From an uncultured Lachnospiraceae bacterium (GTDB lineage Bacteria; Bacillota; Clostridia; Lachnospirales; Lachnospiraceae): a stretch of 7,153 nucleotides of DNA. The stretch is taken from positions 1 to 7,153 of the forward strand of contig CAKRWX010000124.1 in NCBI GenBank assembly GCA_934418055.1, written 5' to 3'. The notes below the pieces were generated by a model that saw nothing but the letters and a program-made list of their open reading frames with translations, did no database searches and was not told the origin of the DNA. The translations under genes were made by a program, and so were the position numbers. This document shows, in pieces, positions 1 to 4,932 of this stretch (its first letter is position 1; each line of letters starts with the position of its first letter).

Positions 1-534
1 CATTTCCACATAATGAACCTGTAGTCGTTTTAACAGTCCTTTCACTGCCAGTTTCCCATTTTCGATCTGCTCTTCCACCACCGGATAGATCCGTTTCCGA
101 TAGACTGCACACACCGGATGAATCCTTCCGTCCACCACAGGAACCACACAGTCATCCACCACCGCCATCTGCCCGATCAGAAAATCCATGCATGCACTGG
201 TCATCAGCGGATAATCACAAGCCACGAAAAGCACTGTTTCATAAGCCGCCCTTTCCAGACAAGCCTCAAGCCCGCCAAGTGGCCCAAGATTGGACACCCG
301 GTCCCGCCAGACTGCATAAGCAGCAGTCTCTCCAGTTTCCGGCCAATTCATCCTGTCTTTCTCGCTGCCATTTTCCACAGAAACTGCAATCTCACCAAAC
401 CCTTGAAATTGCTTCAAGATCCGTGTCTGGAAACTTTCTCCCTCTATCACCAGATGCTGCTTTGGCTGATACCCCATACGGCTGGATTTGCCACCTGCCA
501 GCAAAACAGCAGTCATATAACCTCTATCTGCCAC
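1..534 (-). CDS. mobA: MobA-like molybdenum cofactor guanylyltransferase (3' end cut by window)
   Basis: MobA-family enzymes transfer a nucleotide (GMP from GTP) onto molybdopterin cofactor in the cytosol. Translating the minus strand gives 178 residues with no stop before the window edge. Seen motifs: the nucleotide-binding loop LAGGKSSRMG (about residues 12-21) with a downstream Lys25, GPLGGLEACL (84-93), the metal-site motif ACDYPLM (105-111, Asp107), and the late HPVCAVYRK block (139-147). Family members are about 190-200 residues, so only a short C-terminal tail is missing. I chose the GTG at 534 because an AGGAG lies 9 bases upstream and a TAG lies in frame just before it. An ATG at 516 (172 visible residues) is the alternative and fits the usual short N-terminus. 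The usual RMGxDK signature reads RMGYQPK here. It has its own putative promoter and its partner genes are out of view. The family is clear; GTP versus CTP specificity is not settled. Confidence 0.85.
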   Translation of the reverse strand, partial: MADRGYMTAVLLAGGKSSRMGYQPKQHLVIEGESFQTRILKQFQGFGEIAVSVENGSEKDRMNWPETGETAAYAVWRDRVSNLGPLGGLEACLERAAYETVLFVACDYPLMTSACMDFLIGQMAVVDDCVVPVVDGRIHPVCAVYRKRIYPVVEEQIENGKLAVKGLLKRLQVHYVEM

Positions 535-595
535 TTTTCTCTACTCCTCATAACTTTTCTTTACTAAATGATGGATGCTCTTCCATATGTTATTT

Positions 596-624
596 AAATT
601 AATCCTTATTTTTTCATTTGTCAA
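596..624 (-). promoter_or_regulatory. Putative sigma-A promoter for mobA
   Basis: On the minus strand a perfect TTGACA (619-624) is followed after 17 bases by TAATTT (596-601), a weak -10 box. It lies about 60-90 bases upstream of the mobA start in the A+T-rich 160-base gap after the GNAT gene. This suggests that mobA is transcribed independently of the upstream cassette. The -10 matches only 3 of 6 consensus bases, so the call is moderate. Confidence 0.45.
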
Positions 625-694
625 TTTCGGAAAATATAAACAAGTTTCCAGATTACCAGAATCCTATAGATCTTAAAAAAGAAAAAGTCTGATC

Positions 695-1306
695 TTACAA
701 CAGTCTCAACAACTGTACTAACTCATGAGATTCTTTATCATTTGATGCCGCCTGTCTCGTATCAAAACGTTTAAAACCATAATTTTCATAAAATGAAAGC
801 AGCTTTTTCTTCTTATCTGCCTCCACAAATACCACCATGCCTCCAGCCTGATATTGCAATATCTGTATCTGCCTGATAGCCGTTTCTAACAACTCCTGGC
901 CAGTCATTCTTCCTCTTGCCTTTTCGTTAAAATTCTTTCCTAATTGGACAATCAAATAAGCTGCTATATGATAAGCCTGCTCATTTTTATCCATCTCGCT
1001 GAATCTTGATAATTTTCTCTTTACAGTATTACTAAAGGGTCTTGCCTTTACACCAAGCGGCTTGATCGTGATTGAGAAATAACCTAATAATTCTGCATCT
1101 TCTGGCGATAACACCAAATATGTAACTGCCTGATGTTTTTTTGTAAATTCGATTGCCTGATGCTTTAAAAAGCGCTCAACATCCGGATTCAAAGGACAGA
1201 AAAACCCGGAAAGGAGCTCTGTTAACTTTTCCTCTCCGAGTCTTTTATCTGTACTGTCTAAATATTCACGAATGTTCAGCACAATAAAATTATTTGCTGT
1301 CTGCAT
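695..1306 (-). CDS. GNAT-family N-acetyltransferase, candidate toxin of a type II toxin-antitoxin pair
   Basis: This 203-residue protein has the layout of toxin-type GNAT enzymes (TacT/AtaT-like), which acetylate aminoacyl-tRNA and block translation. That role is inferred here. Seen: an N-terminal segment CPLNPDVERFLKHQAIEF (about 37-54), then a strand region TYLVL...LLGYFSITIK (62-82). The acetyl-CoA loop is RMTGQE (133-138), fitting the R/Q-x-x-G-x-G/A pattern except for the last residue. The C-terminal FYENYGF (172-178) has Tyr173 at the position of the usual general acid. The start ATG has AAGGA about 9 bases upstream and lies inside the 3' end of the upstream small gene (17-base overlap), so the two are translationally linked. 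Codon use is clearly A+T-richer than in hflX, suggesting acquisition by transfer. It is about 30-40 residues longer than typical TacT. An ordinary metabolic or antibiotic acetyltransferase is the alternative. Confidence 0.8.
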   Translation of the reverse strand: MQTANNFIVLNIREYLDSTDKRLGEEKLTELLSGFFCPLNPDVERFLKHQAIEFTKKHQAVTYLVLSPEDAELLGYFSITIKPLGVKARPFSNTVKRKLSRFSEMDKNEQAYHIAAYLIVQLGKNFNEKARGRMTGQELLETAIRQIQILQYQAGGMVVFVEADKKKKLLSFYENYGFKRFDTRQAASNDKESHELVQLLRLL

Positions 1307-1484
1307 TCATGTTCTTCCTTTTCTCCATAAATTTTATAATTTCGTCCGCGCCCTGTAAATAAGTAAGATTAATCGGTACGCGAGGCGTCTTATCATTGGC
1401 AGATGCTTCCATTGCATCGGCAAACCTCTCCACCTGTTTTTTACCAGAAATGATAAAATTCTTTGTGATACTTGAAGTTGCCAT
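1290..1484 (-). CDS. Small antitoxin-like protein, partner of the GNAT gene
   Basis: The product is a 64-residue, charged, cytosolic protein with no family I can name for certain. The N-terminus has a short predicted strand (KNFIIS, about residues 8-13) followed by an amphipathic helix KKQVERFADAMEAS (15-28). After a Pro-containing linker comes a second helix, ADEIIKFMEKRKN (46-58). A strand-helix N-terminus with a helical C-terminal tail fits a DNA-binding antitoxin that wraps its toxin, but no clear ribbon-helix-helix or HTH motif can be proved by eye. The evidence for its role is mostly context: small size, immediate upstream position, 17-base overlap with a GNAT gene, shared A+T-rich composition, and a very strong ribosome binding site, as expected when antitoxin must exceed toxin. 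The start is fixed by AAAGGAGGT at 1491-1499 and an in-frame TGA immediately before the ATG. Confidence 0.7.
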   Translation of the reverse strand: MATSSITKNFIISGKKQVERFADAMEASANDKTPRVPINLTYLQGADEIIKFMEKRKNMNADSK

Positions 1485-1526
1485 TCAAACACCTCCTTTG
1501 ATCTGTATCGCACATTCTAAATCCAT
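1485..1526 (-). CDS. Possible 13-codon leader ORF before the antitoxin gene
   Basis: The minus strand encodes MDLECAIQIKGGV followed by TGA, which directly abuts the antitoxin ATG and is in the same frame. An AGGAG sits 5 bases before its ATG. The last codons overlap the antitoxin's own AAAGGAGGT site, so translating the leader could couple to or modulate antitoxin initiation. An ORF this short can arise by chance, and the predicted transcription start would fall at or very near its AGGAG. It is a speculative call. Confidence 0.2.
   Translation of the reverse strand: MDLECAIQIKGGV
1491..1499 (-). promoter_or_regulatory. Strong ribosome binding site of the antitoxin gene
   Basis: AAAGGAGGT on the minus strand, 7 bases from the ATG when measured from AGGAGG, is a near-perfect Shine-Dalgarno sequence. 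It is clearly stronger than the AAGGAA ahead of the GNAT gene. This fits the antitoxin-excess rule of type II modules. Confidence 0.75.
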
Positions 1527-1541
1527 TATGTCTCCTATATT

Positions 1542-1570
1542 ATTTTATTCTTAAATTCCAGGAGATGCAA
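1542..1570 (-). promoter_or_regulatory. Putative promoter of the antitoxin-GNAT cassette with flanking inverted repeat
   Basis: On the minus strand TTGCAT (1565-1570) is followed after 17 bases by TAAAAT (1542-1547, 5 of 6 consensus matches). A 6-base perfect inverted repeat, TCTCCT (1531-1536) and AGGAGA (1560-1565), brackets the -10 element with a 23-base spacer. This could be an operator for autoregulation. One arm doubles as the AGGAG ahead of the leader ORF, so the repeat may be coincidental. The gap from hflX to the antitoxin (1485-1587) shows no convincing terminator, so read-through from hflX is also possible. Confidence 0.4.
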
Positions 1571-1587
1571 TAAAATCTTTATAAACT

Positions 1588-2835
1588 TTACACCAGCTGC
1601 CCATACAACTCCGCCGGCACATAAGCCGTCACGGCGATTCCGTCCTGGGTGTACTCCTCAGACAATAGTTCGCCATATTTGCGGATCTGCTGGATCTTGC
1701 CGGCTTCCTGGTAGGAATAGGTCTTTTCCAGGTAGATCTTCTGGTTTCTCAGGATCTCCTCCAGAGTGTCTAATAGGCCATCCACATTTTCTCCGGTTTT
1801 GGCAGAAATTTTCACCTGGTAATCGGCGGAGAGATCCTTCAGGATCACATCATTTTCCAGCTGATCCATCTTATTAAAGACGGTGACAATGATCTTGTCG
1901 GTCACCTGCAGCTGCTTCAAGGTTTCGTATACAATGTGCATCTGCATATCCATCTGAGGATTGGACGCGTCCACCACATGAAGGATAATATCGCTGTAAC
2001 GGGCCTCCTCCAAGGTGCTCTTGAATGCCTCGATCAGATGGTGAGGCAGTTTGCGGATAAATCCAACGGTGTCGGTCAGTAAGATCTGCTGGCCGCTGGG
2101 AAGTTCCAGATTTCTGGTGGTTGGATCCAGGGTCGCAAATAACTTGTCCTCGGCCAGAATTCCAGCGTCAGTCAGATAATTTAACAGCGTGGACTTGCCT
2201 GCGTTGGTGTAGCCGACAATGGCCGCCACCTGGGTGTGGGCTTTTTCACGCTGTTGGCGCTGTACCTCTCTGTGGCGCTCCACATCTTTTAATTCTTCTT
2301 TTAACTGGCTGATCCGGTCGTGGATCAACCGGCGGTCGATTTCCAGCTTTTTCTCACCCGGTCCTCTGGTTCCGATTCCGCCGCCCAGACGGGACAGGGA
2401 ATTGCGAAGGCCAACCAGTCTTGCGGCCCGGTATTTTAACTGGGCTAACTCTACCTGGATCTTGCCCTCACGGGTGTTGGCTCTGGCCGCGAAAATGTCC
2501 AGGATCACCATGGTACGGTCCATGACCTTAGTATCCAGGGCGTCCTCCAGATTTTTCAGCTGTGCCGGGGATAACTCATCATCGCACACTACGCCGGTAG
2601 CTCCCAACTCCCAGAGACGCTCCCGCACCTCCTCGATCTTTCCTTTGCCAAGGTAGGTTCCCGGATGAATCCGCTCCCGATTCTGGATCATTTTGTCCAC
2701 GGTAACGGCTCCGGCTGTCTTCACCAGTTCCTCTAACTCATCCAGACAAGCCTCGGTGTCGTCCTCCTCGCAGGTCCGCACCGCGATCAGGATCACCCGC
2801 TCCTCTGTTTCTTTTAACTCATATAACTCTGCCAC
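1588..2835 (-). CDS. hflX: Ribosome-associated GTPase HflX
   Basis: HflX is a cytosolic GTPase of the Obg-HflX superfamily. It binds the 50S subunit and splits stalled or stress-damaged 70S ribosomes. The 415-residue product is full length for the family. Seen in order: an N-terminal HflX domain with YLGKGKIEE (61-69), the Gly-rich linker SRLGGGIGTRGPGEKKLE (148-165), and a coiled-coil-like charged helix (about 170-200). The GTPase motifs follow: G1 GYTNAGKST (208-216), the switch region TLDPTTR (235-241), G3 DTVGF (255-259), G4 NKMD (321-324) and G5 SAK (344-346). A short C-terminal region ends the protein. The start is a GTG with AGGAG 6 bases upstream. It lies 91 bases downstream of the TPR lipoprotein gene on the same strand and may be co-transcribed with it. 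No promoter or terminator is obvious in that gap. All catalytic motifs are intact. Confidence 0.97.
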   Translation of the reverse strand: MAELYELKETEERVILIAVRTCEEDDTEACLDELEELVKTAGAVTVDKMIQNRERIHPGTYLGKGKIEEVRERLWELGATGVVCDDELSPAQLKNLEDALDTKVMDRTMVILDIFAARANTREGKIQVELAQLKYRAARLVGLRNSLSRLGGGIGTRGPGEKKLEIDRRLIHDRISQLKEELKDVERHREVQRQQREKAHTQVAAIVGYTNAGKSTLLNYLTDAGILAEDKLFATLDPTTRNLELPSGQQILLTDTVGFIRKLPHHLIEAFKSTLEEARYSDIILHVVDASNPQMDMQMHIVYETLKQLQVTDKIIVTVFNKMDQLENDVILKDLSADYQVKISAKTGENVDGLLDTLEEILRNQKIYLEKTYSYQEAGKIQQIRKYGELLSEEYTQDGIAVTAYVPAELYGQLV

Positions 2836-2926
2836 TCTGTTCTCCTTTTTATCACTGAATCCACTTCCGGGACTTTCTTTTCTACCGCTTTTCCAGCTAT
2901 GGGCAATCCCAAAAATTCTTTCTTCC

Positions 2927-3718
2927 CTATCGGGTCTTTAAAAATGCAATTTCCTTTTCTACATCTGCAGTAGAACCAAACTCCTGCACATAGGACTCCA
3001 GGGTATTTAAAGCACTAGCAAAATCCGTATTCTGCTCCTGTGCCGCAGCCTTATTATACACCAGCTTCTTCCTCACATCCGGATCCTGGTCAGCCATGGC
3101 CAGTCCCTGGTCAAAATAGCTCAGTGCATCAGACACCTTTCCAGCATCCAACTGGCACAGCCCCATGCGATTGTACAGTTCCGCATTCTGCATGCCACCG
3201 CTTAAAGCGCTCTCATACAGTCCCATGGCGTCATCAAAACGTCCTGCGTCCGTCAGTCCCTGTCCCACGGCCAGAAGCGCCTCCTGGGTAGTCTCGCCTG
3301 CCGGGTCTTTGGCGTAGGCTTTCTGGTACTGCTCTAACGCCTTGTCCACAGCCCCCGCCTTCACATACAGAAGACAGCTTCTTCCTAAATACTCCGGCCG
3401 CTCCTCATCCACCTGATTTAACACCGCGTAGGTGTTGGCCGCCGCCTCATAATCGCCGGTTCCGCATTCCGCTTCCGCCCGGTATTTTAAAATATCTAAC
3501 TCAAAATTGCCAACCATTCCGTCAGAAGCCTCCAGCGCTTGGTCAAATGCCTGGATGGCGCCCTCGTAATCTCCTGATTCCAGCAGGTCGATTCCATTAT
3601 CACGGAAGGTATATTTCTCTTTGCTGCCGCCAAAGCAGCCGCTGGCAAAAATGCTCAGTGCCGCCATCACACCCAGAAGACAGATCTTTCTACCCTGCTT
3701 CCATGTTCCTTTTCTCAT
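2927..3718 (-). CDS. TPR-repeat lipoprotein
   Basis: The 263-residue product begins with a basic N-terminus, a hydrophobic stretch (about 11-25) and the lipobox ASGC, with Cys28 as the lipidation site. It should therefore be anchored on the outer face of the cytoplasmic membrane. The rest is nearly all tetratricopeptide repeats, about six units at roughly 36-66, 74-107, 108-141, 145-178, 179-212 and 218-250. Signature pieces are GDYEGAIQAFDQAL, GDYEAAANTY, VDKALEQYQKAY and VSDALSYFDQGL. TPRs are protein-binding scaffolds; the partner cannot be read from sequence. The gene starts 27 bases after the dut stop, so it is probably in one transcript with dut. The ribosome binding site is weak: AAGGA lies 14 bases from the ATG, and an in-frame TAA upstream excludes a longer form. 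Its specific cellular role is unknown. Confidence 0.88.
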   Translation of the reverse strand: MRKGTWKQGRKICLLGVMAALSIFASGCFGGSKEKYTFRDNGIDLLESGDYEGAIQAFDQALEASDGMVGNFELDILKYRAEAECGTGDYEAAANTYAVLNQVDEERPEYLGRSCLLYVKAGAVDKALEQYQKAYAKDPAGETTQEALLAVGQGLTDAGRFDDAMGLYESALSGGMQNAELYNRMGLCQLDAGKVSDALSYFDQGLAMADQDPDVRKKLVYNKAAAQEQNTDFASALNTLESYVQEFGSTADVEKEIAFLKTR

Positions 3719-3745
3719 TCTATCTTATTCATTCCTTTCCGACCT

Positions 3746-4180
3746 CTACTGCACTCCGGTGCTTCCGATTCCGCCCCGGTCCGCTCCGGTCAGTTTCTCT
3801 GTCTCCTCAAACTGGATTGTCGGCTGGTGCTCCATGATCCGGAACTGACAGATCCGGTCGTTGACATGGATCTGTGTATCCCGCAAGGCATACGCCGGAA
3901 AATACCACTGATCGTTGTCGCCGCAGTAGGACTCGTCAATGATTCCACAATGATTTGTCTGAATTACTCCAAAATTCTTGAATGTTGAACTTCTTGGCAC
4001 AACATGGGCCTCATAACCCTGTGGCAGTTTCATGGCAACTCCAAGCGGAATCAGCTTAAACTCTCCTGCTTTCAGAGTCACATCTTCCGCCGCCCGTAGG
4101 TCGATCCAGTCAGATTTTCCGTCAATATAAGTCAGTTTCTCAATTTTATCGGTAAAATATTTAATGGTAATGGTTTTCAT
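3746..4180 (-). CDS. dut: dUTP diphosphatase (trimeric dUTPase)
   Basis: dUTPase hydrolyses dUTP to dUMP and diphosphate in the cytosol, keeping uracil out of DNA and feeding dTMP synthesis. The 144-residue length is typical of the homotrimeric family, and all five motifs are recognisable. Motif I is DLRAAED (27-33). Motif II is PRSST (62-66). Motif III is [18 protein letters not shown] (71-88), with the catalytic Asp82 and the uracil-site Tyr85. Motif IV is DRICQFRI (108-115). The C-terminal motif V is RGGIGSTG (135-142). Two departures from consensus are seen: motif I has SDWIDL in place of the usual DAGYDL, and motif V has Ile138 where a Phe normally stacks on the uracil ring. AGGA lies 5 bases before the ATG. 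Start, length and motifs are all consistent. It heads a probable dut-TPR lipoprotein(-hflX) transcript, divergent from the receiver gene. Confidence 0.93.
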   Translation of the reverse strand: MKTITIKYFTDKIEKLTYIDGKSDWIDLRAAEDVTLKAGEFKLIPLGVAMKLPQGYEAHVVPRSSTFKNFGVIQTNHCGIIDESYCGDNDQWYFPAYALRDTQIHVNDRICQFRIMEHQPTIQFEETEKLTGADRGGIGSTGVQ

Positions 4181-4212
4181 GTCTATCCTTTCTCTCCATA
4201 AACAGTAACAGT

Positions 4213-4221
4213 ATCATAACA
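4213..4221 (-). promoter_or_regulatory. Putative extended -10 promoter for dut
   Basis: The minus strand reads TGT followed by TATGAT, a classic TGn extended -10 (TATGAT at 4213-4218). The expected transcription start leaves a leader of about 25 bases before the dut ATG. No good -35 box is present at the right distance, as is usual for extended -10 promoters. Confidence 0.5.
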
Positions 4222-4248
4222 TAATTTTCCCCCATTTACCAGATTCCT

Positions 4249-4277
4249 TTGCGAATCCCGCTTATTTTTGATATACT
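4249..4277 (+). promoter_or_regulatory. Putative sigma-A promoter for the receiver gene
   Basis: TTGCGA (4249-4254, 4 of 6 matches) and TATACT (4272-4277, 5 of 6) are separated by exactly 17 bases. The expected start near 4284 leaves a short A+T-rich leader before AAGGAG (4310-4315) and the ATG at 4321. It is back to back with the dut promoter; the two -10 boxes lie about 55 bases apart. Confidence 0.6.
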
Positions 4278-4320
4278 GTATTTAATAGAAATTGAGTTTT
4301 TTCATCAATAAGGAGTTTTT

Positions 4321-4686
4321 ATGGATATTCGGACGATCGTTGTGGACAACACCGTAGAACTAAAAGAAAAATTAACAAAAATCTTAAATGAGATCCCTGG
4401 CGTGACTGTCTGCCAGAGCTTCGATGATGCGGTTGCCGCCATGCAGTATGTAGAAGAAAATCCAGTGGATCTGGTCTTCTCCGATGTGGTCATGCCGGAG
4501 ATCAGCGGTATCACCCTGGCGTCCTCCATCTACGCCCTTCCGGAACACCCGGAGGTGGTGCTTCTGTCCGGCATTCCCGGATTTTCTCTGGAAGCCTGGA
4601 AGGTGCAGGCGTTCGGCTTCATCATCAAGCCCTACACCCGCCGTCAGATCGTGGACATGATCAAAAAATTCCGGGAGCGCTCCTGA
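4321..4686 (+). CDS. Stand-alone response regulator receiver (REC) domain protein
   Basis: The 121-residue product is a single CheY-like receiver domain with no output domain. Seen: first strand and acidic site TIVVDN (5-10, Asp9), phospho-acceptor Asp55 in FSDVVMPEISG (53-63), the Thr/Ser switch at Ser83 (LLSG), and the conserved Lys103 in FGFIIKPY (98-105). The second acid of the usual DD pair is Asn10, which may weaken Mg2+ binding. The C-terminal AFGFIIKPYTRRQI style resembles receivers of LytTR-type regulators, but the protein stops straight after the last helix. No histidine kinase gene is adjacent in this window. AAGGAG lies 5 bases before the ATG, and promoter and terminator are both its own, so it is a monocistronic gene. 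It could act as a phosphate sink or by protein-protein contact. Its pathway is unknown. Confidence 0.9.
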   Translation: MDIRTIVVDNTVELKEKLTKILNEIPGVTVCQSFDDAVAAMQYVEENPVDLVFSDVVMPEISGITLASSIYALPEHPEVVLLSGIPGFSLEAWKVQAFGFIIKPYTRRQIVDMIKKFRERS

Positions 4687-4709
4687 TTTCGGACGCCCCC
4701 GGAATTTTT
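4664..4709. terminator. Bidirectional intrinsic terminator between convergent genes
   Basis: A perfect 12-base inverted repeat, AAAAATTCCGGG (4664-4675) and CCCGGAATTTTT (4698-4709), encloses inner pairs GCG/CGC and TCC/GGA around a loop TGATTTC. The result is a long G+C-rich hairpin. Five T follow on the plus strand and six T (4663-4668 read in reverse) on the minus strand, so it can end both the receiver gene and the copper ATPase gene. Its left arm lies inside the last codons of the receiver gene, whose stop is at 4684-4686. Confidence 0.85.
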
Positions 4710-4722
4710 CACTTTTCTCTTC

Positions 4723-4932
4723 TTACTGTACGGAAATCACCTTGTAATCCTGGTCTTCTACCGCTTTCTTCAGCACATCATCTGACACAGCCTCGCTTAA
4801 AGTGACAACGGCAGTTCCGGTCTCATGGCTTACCACTGCCTCAGATACCCCAGCCACTGCCTCCAGTGTCTTCTTGACTCTTGCCTCACAGTGTCCGCAC
4901 ATCATTCCTTCGATCTTCATGGTCTTTGTCAT
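4723..4932 (-). CDS. copZ: Possible internally initiated CopZ-like copper chaperone
   Basis: Within the copper ATPase frame an ATG at 4932 begins a 69-residue HMA domain ([20 protein letters not shown] and onward), the exact size of stand-alone CopZ chaperones that deliver Cu(I) to CopA. The metal motif MxCxxC is intact. An AAGGAG at 4942-4947 stands 9 bases upstream, as good as the ribosome binding sites of independent genes nearby. The preceding Lys-rich residues ([17 protein letters not shown]) look like a translated A+T-rich intergenic region, as if a former stop between copA and copZ had been lost. Whether a separate protein is made cannot be told from sequence; translation of the domain only as part of the ATPase is the alternative. 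Confidence 0.4.
   Translation of the reverse strand: MTKTMKIEGMMCGHCEARVKKTLEAVAGVSEAVVSHETGTAVVTLSEAVSDDVLKKAVEDQDYKVISVQ

Noticed and set aside
118..602. Two overlapping plus-strand open frames of 149 and 136 codons
   Set aside because: They are shadows of the minus-strand mobA-like gene. Their translations are low-complexity His/Pro/Ser-rich with no recognisable domain, while the minus strand gives clear MobA motifs.
669..697. Direct repeat GATCTTA at 669-675 and 691-697 after the GNAT gene as an insertion footprint
   Set aside because: Seven bases 22 apart in A+T-rich DNA is easily coincidental, one copy overlaps the GNAT stop codon, and no matching copy was seen at the other side of the cassette.
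1561..1590. Possible weak A+T hairpin after the hflX stop as a terminator
   Set aside because: The pairing is almost all A-T, short and without a defined T tract, so it was not called.
2925..2940. CCCGATAGGG hairpin (minus strand) just after the TPR lipoprotein stop as a terminator
   Set aside because: The stem is only 3 base pairs and is not followed by a proper T run, so it does not support termination before hflX.
2121..2941. Several plus-strand open frames opposite hflX
   Set aside because: Antisense shadows of a gene with every GTPase motif intact. The products are Ser/Arg/Pro-rich and lack ribosome binding sites or known motifs.
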